A stretch of 64,000 nt of DNA from an uncultured Bacillota bacterium (GTDB lineage: Bacteria > Bacillota_I > Bacilli_A > RFN20 > CAG-631): NCBI GenBank assembly GCA_902491575.1, contig CABUID010000006.1:32967-96966 (forward strand), given 5' to 3'. Of this stretch, positions 10,385-20,243 are shown piece by piece. The notes below the pieces were generated by a model. That model did not search any database, was not told the DNA's origin, and was given only the letters and a program-made list of their open reading frames with translations. Position numbers and translations under genes: made by a program. The stretch's first letter is position 1. Every line of letters begins with the position of its first letter.

Positions 10385-11266
10385 TTAACGATACATTTTA
10401 ATACCTTTATTGATGATTTCACATTTATATTCATTATAATCATCTGTAATATTTCCATCAATCTGTAATAATACATTCCGGTTATCCTTAAATATAGCTT
10501 TTTGGCAATAGATATGCTGAGCTTCTTTTATCGTAAAAATCTTACCTTTCATTAATTTAATTAAATAACCTGGTATTTTTATTTTTTTTACTTGATTGAC
10601 AAAAACAAATTCTAATTTTCCATCATTTGGATTAGCATTGGGACAAATAGGAATTCCGCCCCCTATATGTGATCCATTACATAGTGTTACCAAAAAACCT
10701 TTTTTATGTTCAAAAGAACCACCATCAATGGAAACATCAAATTCATGCCATTTTATATGAAATAAAGCTTCTAATAAAGAATAAAAATAACGAAAACTAC
10801 CTTTTAATTTTGTGTGTTTCTCAAAATTAATTAGTACTTCAACATCAATACCTGTTCCTAACACATTCACACAACGCATATCGTTTACTTGAATGTAATC
10901 TACCGGCTTGATTTCTTTCTTTAAAATAACTTTTAAATCTTCAATAAGATTTTTGGGATTTAGCCCAAGGCATACAGCAAAATCATTTCCAGAACCGGCA
11001 GGAATCAAACCTAAATTCCATTTATCTAAATCAACAATGCCATTTATTACTTCATTAAATGTGCCGTCCCCACCAATAACAATTATATCTCCCGAAAGAT
11101 TTTGCGAAGTAATTTGATAAGCAATCTCTTTTGGATGCTGGAAATATTGTGATTCGTATAATTGATAATCAATTTTATTCTCATCAAGATATCGATAAAC
11201 TTCTTTGATTTTCTTATAGTTGTTTTTTTTCCGTCCAGAAATGGGATTTGAAATAATATAATACAT
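10385..11266 (-). CDS. dagK: Diacylglycerol kinase-family lipid kinase (DagK/YegS-like)
   Basis: A 293-residue soluble lipid kinase. The N-terminal nucleotide-binding lobe shows SNPISGRKK, GGDGTFNEVINGI and PAGSGNDFA, the three signature loops of the DAGK catalytic domain. The C-terminal beta-sandwich includes LCNGSHIGGGIPICPNA. Expected role: phosphorylating diacylglycerol back to phosphatidic acid for phospholipid and lipoteichoic acid recycling; a different lipid substrate is possible. It is followed at 20 bases by pduL. Confidence 0.88.
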   Translation of the reverse strand: MYYIISNPISGRKKNNYKKIKEVYRYLDENKIDYQLYESQYFQHPKEIAYQITSQNLSGDIIVIGGDGTFNEVINGIVDLDKWNLGLIPAGSGNDFAVCLGLNPKNLIEDLKVILKKEIKPVDYIQVNDMRCVNVLGTGIDVEVLINFEKHTKLKGSFRYFYSLLEALFHIKWHEFDVSIDGGSFEHKKGFLVTLCNGSHIGGGIPICPNANPNDGKLEFVFVNQVKKIKIPGYLIKLMKGKIFTIKEAQHIYCQKAIFKDNRNVLLQIDGNITDDYNEYKCEIINKGIKMYR

Positions 11267-11310
11267 CTTTCACACCCTCCCACCTTATTTATTATATAAA
11301 CAAAAACATA

Positions 11311-11342
11311 AAAAGTCTAGATTAAATCTAGACTTTTCTTTT
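11311..11342 (-). terminator. Terminator after DUF1540 gene
   Basis: A perfect 13-bp stem (AAAAGTCTAGATT and its complement, one-base centre) lies between the DUF1540 gene and the start of the lipid kinase gene. U-rich tracts flank it on both strands. Confidence 0.75.
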
Positions 11343-11357
11343 GTTCTATTATCCTTT

Positions 11358-11648
11358 TTATTTTTTTCTATACGTTGTACACCATGCATCTGAATCAATT
11401 TTTACTTCACTTGCTTTGCAAAAATTATCTTTGTTAAAATAACAAGTGTCTTCATTACAATTGATGGATGTTTCTACATCACTATACTCTGGATACCGTT
11501 CGTTTGCAAATTCTTCATTGATGGCGTCTAATACTTTTCTTTGATAAGAGCAACAAATTGCATCATCATCTAAAATAATCGATTGCTTACTACAAGTCGT
11601 ATAGCAATTGTGTTTACAACTTCTTTCATTGCATTTTAATTTACTCAT
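11358..11648 (-). CDS. Small protein with two DUF1540 cysteine-rich domains
   Basis: A 96-residue protein made of two tandem copies of the DUF1540 module, each with four Cys. Copy 1 runs about residues 5-42 (CNERSCKHNCYTTC...CC) and copy 2 about 60-94 (CNEDTCYFNKDNFC...WC). The spacing C-x4-C-x(3-6)-C and the conserved Asn/Asp suggest a small metal-binding fold. Function is unknown in the family; such proteins are common in Clostridia and Erysipelotrichia. It has its own terminator and appears monocistronic. Confidence 0.8.
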   Translation of the reverse strand: MSKLKCNERSCKHNCYTTCSKQSIILDDDAICCSYQRKVLDAINEEFANERYPEYSDVETSINCNEDTCYFNKDNFCKASEVKIDSDAWCTTYRKK

Positions 11649-11693
11649 ACTTGCCTCCTATGAATAGTATGAATAAATATATAATTTCTTATA

Positions 11694-13361
11694 CTAAAAA
11701 ATACCTACAGAATTTCCATTTTCATCTAAATCAATTTTTAATGCAGCAGGTACTTTCGGCAATCCTGGCATTGTCATAATTTTTCCTGTAATACAAACTA
11801 AAAATCCTGCTCCAATAGAAGGTCGAATTTCACGAACATGAATAATAAAATTTTCTGGTCGATTGATTAATGTAGGATCATCCGATAAGGAAGCTGGTGT
11901 TTTAGCAATGCAAACGGCTAATTTATCCCAACCAAATTTTTTATATTTCAAGATTTGTTCTTTAGCTTGTGGTGAAAATTCAACATCTTTTGCGCCATAA
12001 ACAATTTGAGCAACTTTAGTGATTTTTTCTTCTAAAGATTCGTTAAGTTGATAAAGCGGTTGAAAATCGTTTTCCTTATCTATCATTTCTAAAACTTTAT
12101 TAGCTAAAGCTATACCACCTTTTCCACCTTTGGCCCATACTTCAGATAATTCAATTGGATAATGATTTTCTTCACACCATTTTATTAAAGCGTTTATTTC
12201 ACTATCTGTATCCGTTGGAAATTGATTAATCGCAACAACAAAAGGCAAATGAAATGCTTGAATTGTTTCAATATGTTTTTGTAAATTTTTGACACCTTGA
12301 AGCAGTGCCACTACATTTTCTTTGGTTAAATCTTCTTTAGTTACTCCACCATGCGATTTCAATGCTCGAATCGTCGCAACAATAACAACTACACTTGGCT
12401 TAATATTGGCTATAGGACATTTTATATCTAAAAATTTCTCTGCTCCTAAATCCGCTCCAAAACCAGCTTCTGTGACGACATAATCAGCTAAGTGCATTCC
12501 CATTTTGGTAGCAACGATAGAATTACAACCATGTGCAATATTAGCAAACGGTCCACCGTGTATCAAAACAGGTCCGCCCTCTAATGTTTGGACAAGATTA
12601 GGACGAAAAGCATCCTTTAATAATAAAGTAATACAACCCCCTACATTTAAATCTTTTACAGTTACTGGGTTTCCATCGTAATTATAACCAATGACAATCG
12701 CATCAATTCTTCTTCTTAAATCTTTATAATCTGTCGCTAAACATAAAATTGCCATAATCTCACTAGCAACTGTTATATTAAAACCATCTTTGCGTGGAAT
12801 TCCGTCAAATTTTCCGCCTTTTCCAATTTCTATAAAACGTAGCGAACGATCATTTAAGTCCAAACAACGCTTCCATGTAATATTATTAGGGTCTATATTT
12901 AATTCATTTCCTTGATAAATATGATTATCTATAATAGCCGAAATTGCATTATTAGCTGTGGTAATAGCATGAATATCGCCAGTAAAATGAAGATTAATTT
13001 CATCCATTGGCATGACTTGTGCATAACCCCCTCCAGCAGCACCACCTTTAATGCCCATTACAGGTCCTAAAGAAGGTTCTCTTAAAACACACAAAACATT
13101 TTTCTTTAATTGAAATAATGCTTCAGCTAAACCAATACTCGTTGTCGTTTTACCTTCTCCTGCAGGTGTTGGAGTAATCGCAGTTACTAAAATTACTTTG
13201 CCATTCTTTGAGGGTTGATTAAAAACATTAAAATCTACCTTTGCTTTATATTTTCCATAGCAATCATAATTTTCTTCTTTTAGTCCTAACTCACTCGCTA
13301 CTTCACGAATGTTTTTCATTTTCGTTTCCTGAGCAATTTGCAAATCTGTTTTATAAGCCAT
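11694..13361 (-). CDS. fhs: Formate--tetrahydrofolate ligase
   Basis: A full-length 555-residue enzyme catalysing ATP + formate + THF to 10-formyl-THF, the entry of formate into one-carbon metabolism. The N-terminal P-loop is TPAGEGKTTTSIGL near residue 68, followed by the family segments REPSLGPVMGIKGGAAGGG and FTGDIHAITTANN. The C-terminus ends with the usual GKIMTMPGLPKVPAA motif. Without other Wood-Ljungdahl genes nearby, a purine/formyl-Met one-carbon supply role is most likely. It starts 11 bases after the YfhO gene, with a GAGGGG ribosome site, so the two are co-transcribed. Confidence 0.96.
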   Translation of the reverse strand: MAYKTDLQIAQETKMKNIREVASELGLKEENYDCYGKYKAKVDFNVFNQPSKNGKVILVTAITPTPAGEGKTTTSIGLAEALFQLKKNVLCVLREPSLGPVMGIKGGAAGGGYAQVMPMDEINLHFTGDIHAITTANNAISAIIDNHIYQGNELNIDPNNITWKRCLDLNDRSLRFIEIGKGGKFDGIPRKDGFNITVASEIMAILCLATDYKDLRRRIDAIVIGYNYDGNPVTVKDLNVGGCITLLLKDAFRPNLVQTLEGGPVLIHGGPFANIAHGCNSIVATKMGMHLADYVVTEAGFGADLGAEKFLDIKCPIANIKPSVVVIVATIRALKSHGGVTKEDLTKENVVALLQGVKNLQKHIETIQAFHLPFVVAINQFPTDTDSEINALIKWCEENHYPIELSEVWAKGGKGGIALANKVLEMIDKENDFQPLYQLNESLEEKITKVAQIVYGAKDVEFSPQAKEQILKYKKFGWDKLAVCIAKTPASLSDDPTLINRPENFIIHVREIRPSIGAGFLVCITGKIMTMPGLPKVPAALKIDLDENGNSVGIF

Positions 13362-13372
13362 CTTTATCCCCT

Positions 13373-16300
13373 CTATCTTTCTTTTTTTATTTTTTTCTTA
13401 ATCTTTTCAATCACGGAATGAACATACTTCTCATGTTCTTTAAAATACTTTTCTTCTTGTATTTCTTGCTGTTTCATATAGATAGATGCAATTTGTTCTT
13501 CACAAGAAAGAATATTGATTTTTTTATTTTTGTAAACAAATCCTAAAATAAGATAAAGCAATAATCCAACTCCAGTCGATAACAAACCGGTTTTAAGTTT
13601 TGGAGTAAAATAAGACAATTCATATTCCGTCAACTCTTCATTTGTAATAAAACCAATAAATCCTCCATTAACTTTAAACATATCCTGCACTTTACCATTT
13701 GCTTTTAAAGTCCAACCAGCATCATAAGGAATATTGGTTACAGCAATTTTTTTCTTATTCGTATTACTTTTAAAAGTGAATGTGTTTTGATGATAATTTA
13801 CATCTGTTAAAAGCGATGAATTAATTTTTTCTTGCATGTTTTCAATTTCACTTTGATAAGCATAGGTGATATCGATGTTTCTTAAGGATCCTCCTGATGA
13901 AAACACTTGATTGAAGTAAGTATCACTGATAAATTCGATGACAATTTTATCTACAGGTTGGTTAAGATAAAATCCTCTTTGTACTTTCCATTCATAATTT
14001 TCAGCATTTAAGGAGCTATTACTATTCATATGAGCATCTTGCGTGACTAATGTATCTCCATTATAAAAACTGATTAAAACTTTTGGCCCTAATTTAAAAG
14101 AAAGATTAATATAGCACAAGTTATCATCACTCGATAATTTAGCTAAAGGTTCATTTGAATTCCTTAATTTTAAAATCAATTGATCACCATAGTAATTATT
14201 TTCTTCCCAGCGACGATGTAAAAAGCCACATCCTTCTGGTAAGTATTGTTTTATTTCATTTTCAGTGAAAGAATTTTTTTGAATTTCATAAGTTTGTCTT
14301 TCACGGTTATTCGTTAAATGAGAAGAAGCGTCTTCTCGAGGTGAAAAATATAAATCCCATCGACTTTGTGAAAAAGTCTTATATTGAACATTATAAGAAG
14401 TTTTCATTGAAAGGTCCTCTGAAAAGGCGGCTAACTTTTCCATATCTTCATTTTCAATAATAGCTGTGGTAGCGTAAAGTTCTTCATAATAAGTGGCTAA
14501 ACTACTCGAAGTACTTTTAGAGGAAATATATTCATCTACACAATAACCAATACCTATAAAATTGTTATTTTTATATACATCATAATAATCATAACTTTTA
14601 TATAGATCATAATTCCATCCTAAATTTAAACGATAATCTTGCTGTTCTTCTTGCATGCTCGTTCGGCCATCATAAACCACTGTACGATCGCGGTAATATT
14701 CATCATTATCATTATTTGGATCTAATTTATCAATGATATAATATTTTGTTCCAATATATTGATCTAACCAATATCTTTTTTCATGATTTCCCATCGTCCA
14801 ACTGCCACCATAAGCCATTTTAGAACGATTTTTAAAATCATCCAATTCAAAATCATAGGTTGAATTGAAAGTAGAAGCACCATTATAATTTAAAGCAGAA
14901 GGTAAATTCATAATAGAACGAGTTGCTTCTGTATTCATTACTCTATAAAAATCTTTATCTTCTTCTTGCATTTCTTTTACAATATCTGTTAACTCTTCAT
15001 ATTGTGGTTGCGCTAAATAATAAGTATCCCAATTGGCATAACCTTTATTTTCAATCGTAATCACTGTTGAAGCGCCAATTTCCATGACAATAATTCCCAT
15101 CATTAACTTTTTAACCATAGCCGGTTTGAAAAATTTAAAACGATAAATCGCCCAAACAATCAACATGACTAAAATTTCTACAAAGGAAACAATCAGCATA
15201 CCTGGTATATCTTTTCCAAACACATTGAAAGTATCACCAGTCGGTATTTTTCCTGCACCTTTAGAAATAAAATAAACACAAATAGCAAGCAAATAATTAA
15301 AAAATAGATTTACAGTTACCCAACGACGATTTATTGTTTCAAATTTATCCAATGTTGGAATAATAAATATTATTCCAATTAAAACAATCCAAATTTGCCA
15401 ACGTCCATATAAACTTGTAAAAGCAAAAGCTGCATGAGAAGTTATTGGAAAAAATGGTAAAGCTAAACATATCAACACACCAAAAATTGTCCATGGTCTT
15501 TTACTTTTTAAAGCCTGTATAATACTTGGAATCAATAACATTGTTAAAGGTGTAGTAATGAAAAAACCACCAATAGCATTGTCTAGAGAAGCATTATCAA
15601 ACATAATGTTATCCCAACAATTTGTATTCATATAAATCCAATTGGATAAAATATAACCAATATTGACTTTCGCTGGAACATCCATCGTCGAAATTTTTCG
15701 ATCATTCCAAACAAATAAATTTTTAAATAAATTTTTTAAGTTGTCGCTCGTTAAAATTTCTTTTAAGTTTTTACTTTCTCCTAAAATTAATTTGCCATCT
15801 ACTCTTTCTGGAGAAACAAATATCGTTTCTAATAAAGAAAGCAAATAACTTGAACTTGTTTGTGTACGATTCGTTGACATCGCAACATGAAGCGAAGGAA
15901 ATAAACAAATTCCTGCCATCAATACACCGGCCAGTCCATATCCAATTCCTTGTAACAAAACTCCCCAACGTACTTTAGCACTATAACCTCTTTTTTTATT
16001 AATACCATAAATATAAATCCAACGATAAATGGCATACATTGCTCCAAAAATACAAAAGTTCACTAAAAAGAAATAATTGGATATTCCACACAAAAAAGTG
16101 GCCAAACCTAGTAACCAACCTTTTCTTTCTTTCAAACATTTTTCGATTCCCATGATAAATAAAGGGAAAAATGCCATTGCATCGCCAAAATGAAACCACA
16201 AATAAAATAAAGTCCAACCAGAAAATGCATAAATAAAACCGCCTATCCATGACATTTTAAAGGAAACATGAAAATATTTTCTTAATAAAATATACATAAA

Positions 16301-16693
16301 AAAGCCACCAAGTGCAAATTTAAAAACCATATGAAAAAATATGCCTTGGTAAAGTAATTTTTCAGGCCACAAACATAAAAGATAAAATAAAGGAGAAAAA
16401 ACATAATAAAAACTTTGTGTTCCTAAATAGTTTGCTCCTAAGTAATTGCTAAAATCAAATAAAGGATATTCGCCTGTTTTAATAAAATTCCAAAAAATAT
16501 GATAACCTTGGGAATAAAATGCATAAGTTTGTAAGGTATAATCTCCACTTAAAGGTAAAGTAAAATGATTTCCTATCGCTTCTATTGAAAAACAAACAAG
16601 ACCAATTAAATAAATAGAACAGAATGCTTTAAAGTACTCATTTTTTGATAATTTTTTAAAAAAATCCTTTATGGAGTCGATGACTTTTTTCAT
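13373..16693 (-). CDS. YfhO-family multi-spanning membrane protein
   Basis: About 1,106 residues. The N-terminal half holds about a dozen transmembrane helices with a GT-C-like loop arrangement (SGDYTLQTYAFYSQGYHIF after the first helix). Then comes a large extracytoplasmic domain of about 450 residues, a final helix (LLSTGVGLLLYLILGFVY) and a charged cytoplasmic tail. This is the layout of YfhO (PF09586), implicated in Bacillus and Listeria in glycosylating lipoteichoic acid with an undecaprenyl-phosphate sugar. The start at 16693 has AAGGAG 8 bases upstream. The divergently transcribed GT2 next door is the type of enzyme that makes such lipid-linked sugar donors (inference). Confidence 0.85.
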   Translation of the reverse strand: MKKVIDSIKDFFKKLSKNEYFKAFCSIYLIGLVCFSIEAIGNHFTLPLSGDYTLQTYAFYSQGYHIFWNFIKTGEYPLFDFSNYLGANYLGTQSFYYVFSPLFYLLCLWPEKLLYQGIFFHMVFKFALGGFFMYILLRKYFHVSFKMSWIGGFIYAFSGWTLFYLWFHFGDAMAFFPLFIMGIEKCLKERKGWLLGLATFLCGISNYFFLVNFCIFGAMYAIYRWIYIYGINKKRGYSAKVRWGVLLQGIGYGLAGVLMAGICLFPSLHVAMSTNRTQTSSSYLLSLLETIFVSPERVDGKLILGESKNLKEILTSDNLKNLFKNLFVWNDRKISTMDVPAKVNIGYILSNWIYMNTNCWDNIMFDNASLDNAIGGFFITTPLTMLLIPSIIQALKSKRPWTIFGVLICLALPFFPITSHAAFAFTSLYGRWQIWIVLIGIIFIIPTLDKFETINRRWVTVNLFFNYLLAICVYFISKGAGKIPTGDTFNVFGKDIPGMLIVSFVEILVMLIVWAIYRFKFFKPAMVKKLMMGIIVMEIGASTVITIENKGYANWDTYYLAQPQYEELTDIVKEMQEEDKDFYRVMNTEATRSIMNLPSALNYNGASTFNSTYDFELDDFKNRSKMAYGGSWTMGNHEKRYWLDQYIGTKYYIIDKLDPNNDNDEYYRDRTVVYDGRTSMQEEQQDYRLNLGWNYDLYKSYDYYDVYKNNNFIGIGYCVDEYISSKSTSSSLATYYEELYATTAIIENEDMEKLAAFSEDLSMKTSYNVQYKTFSQSRWDLYFSPREDASSHLTNNRERQTYEIQKNSFTENEIKQYLPEGCGFLHRRWEENNYYGDQLILKLRNSNEPLAKLSSDDNLCYINLSFKLGPKVLISFYNGDTLVTQDAHMNSNSSLNAENYEWKVQRGFYLNQPVDKIVIEFISDTYFNQVFSSGGSLRNIDITYAYQSEIENMQEKINSSLLTDVNYHQNTFTFKSNTNKKKIAVTNIPYDAGWTLKANGKVQDMFKVNGGFIGFITNEELTEYELSYFTPKLKTGLLSTGVGLLLYLILGFVYKNKKINILSCEEQIASIYMKQQEIQEEKYFKEHEKYVHSVIEKIKKKIKKER

Positions 16694-16782
16694 ATTTTTA
16701 CTCCTTCTTTTCACTCATATCTTATTATACACAATTTCCCTGTATTATTTAAGCAAAATCAAATGAATAAAATGAATTCCTA

Positions 16783-16812
16783 TTTGCTAGTTTAACAAAA
16801 ATAACATATAAT
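16783..16812 (+). promoter_or_regulatory. Promoter of the GT2 gene
   Basis: TTTGCT (16783-16788), an 18-base spacer and a perfect TATAAT (16807-16812) lie upstream of the glycosyltransferase ribosome site GGAGG (16828-16832). The divergent YfhO promoter must lie in the same interval of about 140 bases. Confidence 0.55.
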
Positions 16813-16837
16813 AGAATTAAATTAAACGGAGGCTTTT

Positions 16838-17770
16838 ATGATGAAAGAATTATTATCCATTATCGTACCTTGTTATAATGAACAAGAAGCACTACCTATT
16901 TTCTATAAAACAATTATTCCTATTTTAGAAAATTTAGAGCCTGACTATGAGTTGATTTTTATTGATGATGGCTCAAAAGATAATACATCCTCTCTTATTA
17001 AAAAAATTGCCGAAGAAAATTCAAATGTAAAATTTGTCATTTTCTCACGTAATTTTGGCAAAGAAGCAGCAATGTATGCTGGACTTGAAAATTCAAAAGG
17101 TGATTATGTAGGTGTTATGGATGTTGATTTACAAGATCCTCCAGAACAACTTCAAGAAATGCTCAAAGTAATCAAAGAAGAAAACTATGATTGTGTTGCA
17201 ACACGTAGAGTGACTCGAAAAGGAGAGCCTAAAATTCGTTCTTGGTTTGCTCGAAAATTTTATAAGCTTATTAATAAATGGTCTCAAACAGAAGTGGTAG
17301 ATGGTGCTAGAGATTATCGTTTAATGAAAAGAACAATGGTCAATGCAATTTTATCCATGAAAGAATACAATCGTTTTTCTAAAGGAATATTTAGTTGGGT
17401 TGGTTTTAAAACAAAATGGTTAGAATACGAAAATGTAGAACGTTGTGCTGGTGTAACAAAATGGAATTTTAAAAAATTATTTGTCTATGCTTTAGATGGG
17501 ATTATTGCTTTTACATTAGCACCTCTTTATTTAATCATTAAACTAGGAGTTTTATTACTTGTCCTTGACTTGCTTGCTACAATCGTTCTTTTTATTCTTC
17601 ATTTTTGTGGTATTACTTGTTTTTATTCTTGGGTAATTTTATTGTTATCCATTACCTTTTTAATTTCTTTACTGATTATCTGTTTAGGTATTATGGCTTT
17701 ATATCAAGCAAAAATTTATTCGGAAATAAAAAATAGACCGATTTATATTGCAAAAGAAAGTAATTTATAA
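16838..17770 (+). CDS. Family 2 glycosyltransferase, polyprenyl-phosphate type (GtrB/YkcC-like)
   Basis: A 310-residue protein. The GT-A domain has VPCYNEQEALP (residues 9-19), LIFIDDGSKDNT, and the catalytic DVDLQDPPE segment near residue 92. Two C-terminal transmembrane helices (about 225-250 and 262-290) match bactoprenol-phosphate glucosyltransferases. Expected reaction: NDP-hexose + undecaprenyl phosphate to Und-P-hexose at the inner membrane face. It is divergent from YfhO, which may consume this donor. Two adjacent ATGs (16838, 16841) are both compatible with the GGAGG site. Confidence 0.88.
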   Translation: MMKELLSIIVPCYNEQEALPIFYKTIIPILENLEPDYELIFIDDGSKDNTSSLIKKIAEENSNVKFVIFSRNFGKEAAMYAGLENSKGDYVGVMDVDLQDPPEQLQEMLKVIKEENYDCVATRRVTRKGEPKIRSWFARKFYKLINKWSQTEVVDGARDYRLMKRTMVNAILSMKEYNRFSKGIFSWVGFKTKWLEYENVERCAGVTKWNFKKLFVYALDGIIAFTLAPLYLIIKLGVLLLVLDLLATIVLFILHFCGITCFYSWVILLLSITFLISLLIICLGIMALYQAKIYSEIKNRPIYIAKESNL

Positions 17771-17826
17771 TCATAATATACAGAAAATGATAGGATTAAT
17801 CTATATCCTTTTAAGAGGTGAAGAAT

Positions 17827-19032
17827 ATGATTCAATTTATCGTAAAAAAATGTATCAAAAACTATGATGATACAAAAAATCAAAAAGTAAGAGAAAGTTA
17901 TGGCGTTTTAGGTGGCGTTTTAGGGATTATATGCAATATATTTTTATTTGCTATAAAGTTAACCATAGGAATTATTTTAAATGCCTTTTCTATTTTAACG
18001 GATGCTTTTAATAACTTAACCGATTCTTTTTCGTCTGTTGTTAGCATCATTTCAGCTAAATTATCGAATAAAAAACCAGATAAAAATCATCCTTTTGGTC
18101 ATGGAAGATTAGAATATATCGCTACTTTAATTGTATCATTTATTATTATAATGGTTGGTTTTCAATTATTAATGACTTCTATTGAAAAATTTATAGATGG
18201 AATCAACGGAAATTATGAAGTTTTGGCGAAAGGGAAAACCCTAATTATTTCAATGATTATTTTGTTTTGTTCGTTATTGATAAAATTATGGATGTTTTTT
18301 TATAATCGATATTTAGGAAGAAAAATTCATTCAAGTGTCTTAATGGCGGCTTCTGTAGATAGTTTTTCAGATGTTTTAACTTCATTATCTATTATTTTAG
18401 CAACATTAATTGGTGGTTTACTTTTAAAAGATCATTATTTTTATGCAGATTCTATCATTGGTTTTATTGTTTCAATTTTAATTTGTTTAAATGGTTTTAA
18501 AATTATCTTTTCAACAATTGGAGATTTGCTTGGTCGCCCTGCTAGTAAAGAAGATTTAAAACAAATCGAAGATATATTATTATCGAATAATAAAATTTTA
18601 GGCATTCATGATTTAATTATTCATGATTATGGACCAGGAAGAAAATTTGCTTCAGTTCACGCGGAAATTGATGCAAAATCAAATATCATTGAAGCACATG
18701 AAATAATTGATGAAATCGAACAAATTTGTTATGGAAAAACCAATATTGATTTAACCATCCATATGGATCCAATTGATATTGACTCGCAAGAAGTCATTAA
18801 TGCTAATCTGATTATTCAAAATATCGTTGAAAAATATGAAAATATTTCCTACCACGATTTAAGAATAACAAATGGTGAAAACAATATTAATGTCATTTTT
18901 GATTTAGTAATCCCCTTTGAATATGATAATGAAAAAATCAAAACGATCGTTTCTACGATAAAAAAAGAAGTGAAAGAAATCAATCCGATTTATACATTAG
19001 TCATCAAAATTGATCATCCTTTTAATGAATAA
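17827..19032 (+). CDS. Cation diffusion facilitator (CDF) family metal transporter
   Basis: About 401 residues: an N-terminal cytoplasmic segment, six transmembrane helices to about residue 225, then a long cytoplasmic domain with repeated ferredoxin-like folds. Metal-site residues appear as DAFNNLTD in helix 2 and SVDSFSD in helix 5, and the signature loop HPFGHGRLEY is intact. CDF proteins export Zn, Mn or Fe in exchange for protons; the DxxxD helix-5 motif would also suit Mn or Fe. The start at 17827 is favoured by AAGAGG at an 8-base spacing. A shared terminator follows. Confidence 0.88.
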   Translation: MIQFIVKKCIKNYDDTKNQKVRESYGVLGGVLGIICNIFLFAIKLTIGIILNAFSILTDAFNNLTDSFSSVVSIISAKLSNKKPDKNHPFGHGRLEYIATLIVSFIIIMVGFQLLMTSIEKFIDGINGNYEVLAKGKTLIISMIILFCSLLIKLWMFFYNRYLGRKIHSSVLMAASVDSFSDVLTSLSIILATLIGGLLLKDHYFYADSIIGFIVSILICLNGFKIIFSTIGDLLGRPASKEDLKQIEDILLSNNKILGIHDLIIHDYGPGRKFASVHAEIDAKSNIIEAHEIIDEIEQICYGKTNIDLTIHMDPIDIDSQEVINANLIIQNIVEKYENISYHDLRITNGENNINVIFDLVIPFEYDNEKIKTIVSTIKKEVKEINPIYTLVIKIDHPFNE

Positions 19033-19049
19033 TTTATTCTATTATAAAC

Positions 19050-19091
19050 AAAAAACCTCCTTTAGACTTTTTGTCTATTTTGGAGGTTTTT
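19050..19091. terminator. Bidirectional terminator, CDF gene / Gfo-Idh gene
   Basis: AAAAACCTCC pairs with GGAGGTTTTT, with an inner TAGAC/GTCTA stem and A/T runs on both flanks, between two convergent genes. Confidence 0.82.
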
Positions 19092-19125
19092 ATTCTGTTT
19101 GTTTAAATTTTTTTAATAATCAATT

Positions 19126-20199
19126 TTATTGAATGACAACTTCATGACCTGTTTTAGCAGACTCATAAATTGCATCTAAAATTTTCATTAATACGACTCC
19201 ATCTTCAGCTGGAGCTTTACATTCTACATGATTCATACAGCAATCATAAAAATGATTAATTTCATTTGAAAACATTTCAGCAAATACATCATTTGAATAT
19301 TCTATAATTGGCGTAATATTTGTCATATAATCATTGATATCTTTGAAGATTTCAAGTTTTGGTTCTACAACTGCTCCACCCTTATCACCAAACATTTGTA
19401 AAGTAGTGATTCCTTCTTTAATATTTAAAGTAAAGGAAGCTTCAACATGTAAAACAGAACCATTATCAAAACGAATCAATGCGATAACACTATCTTCAAC
19501 ATTACAAATATTTGTTTTTGCATCAAAATCTACTGGATGATAATGTGGAATTCCTTTAATATAATTTTTATCGCCTAAATGGTTAAATGTTGCACCATAA
19601 ACTGAAACAGGTTTGTGCATACCCATTAAATATCTAGAAAGATCAATAACATGTACGCCAAGATCTATTAATGGTCCTCCGCCTGATTTATCTTTATCCG
19701 AAAACCATCCGCCAGGATTACCAACTCTTCTTGTATAAATAGCCTTTGTCAAATAAATATTTCCAAACGTATCACTATTTTGAAAATCTTGGAAGATTTG
19801 TGTTGTTTTAGCAAATCTTTTCACAAATCCTACTTGCAAAACAACTCCTTGTTTTTTTGCTTCATCTTCCATTTCTTGAGCTTGTTTGGCATTCATAGCC
19901 ATTGGCTTTTCACATAAAACATTTTTATGTGCTTTTAAAGCTTTCATTGTGCATTCATAATGTGCATTATTCCATGTACAAACACTTACAGAATCTAATT
20001 CTGGTTCATTCTTTAACATTTCATCTACAGAACCATATGCTGCAGGAATATTATAATCCTTAGCATACTTTTTTGCTCTTTCTAAATTGATATCGCAACA
20101 AGCAACAATTTCAACATTTTTATTTCTTCGATATGCTTGTGTATGACTATGTGAAATGTTTCCACAGCCTATAATACCCACCTTCATAATTTTTTCCAT
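19126..20199 (-). CDS. Gfo/Idh/MocA-family NAD(P)-dependent oxidoreductase
   Basis: A 357-residue protein. The N-terminal Rossmann fold has VGIIGCGNISHSH (residues 7-19). The catalytic EKP motif (NVLCEKPMAMN) is near residue 97. The C-terminal alpha/beta substrate domain follows, with GGGPLIDLGVHVIDL near 172 carrying the family's Asp/His pair. Likely a sugar or inositol dehydrogenase; the substrate is not predictable. It is a single gene between a terminator and a membrane-protein gene. Confidence 0.88.
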   Translation of the reverse strand: MEKIMKVGIIGCGNISHSHTQAYRRNKNVEIVACCDINLERAKKYAKDYNIPAAYGSVDEMLKNEPELDSVSVCTWNNAHYECTMKALKAHKNVLCEKPMAMNAKQAQEMEDEAKKQGVVLQVGFVKRFAKTTQIFQDFQNSDTFGNIYLTKAIYTRRVGNPGGWFSDKDKSGGGPLIDLGVHVIDLSRYLMGMHKPVSVYGATFNHLGDKNYIKGIPHYHPVDFDAKTNICNVEDSVIALIRFDNGSVLHVEASFTLNIKEGITTLQMFGDKGGAVVEPKLEIFKDINDYMTNITPIIEYSNDVFAEMFSNEINHFYDCCMNHVECKAPAEDGVVLMKILDAIYESAKTGHEVVIQ

Positions 20200-20243
20200 T
20201 TTTGTTTTATCCTTTCGTATTTTACATGTCCATCATAACACAT

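Noticed and set aside
13241..13546. Plus-strand ORF of 101 residues across fhs and YfhO
   Set aside because: Antisense shadow, Phe/Leu-rich with no ribosome site.
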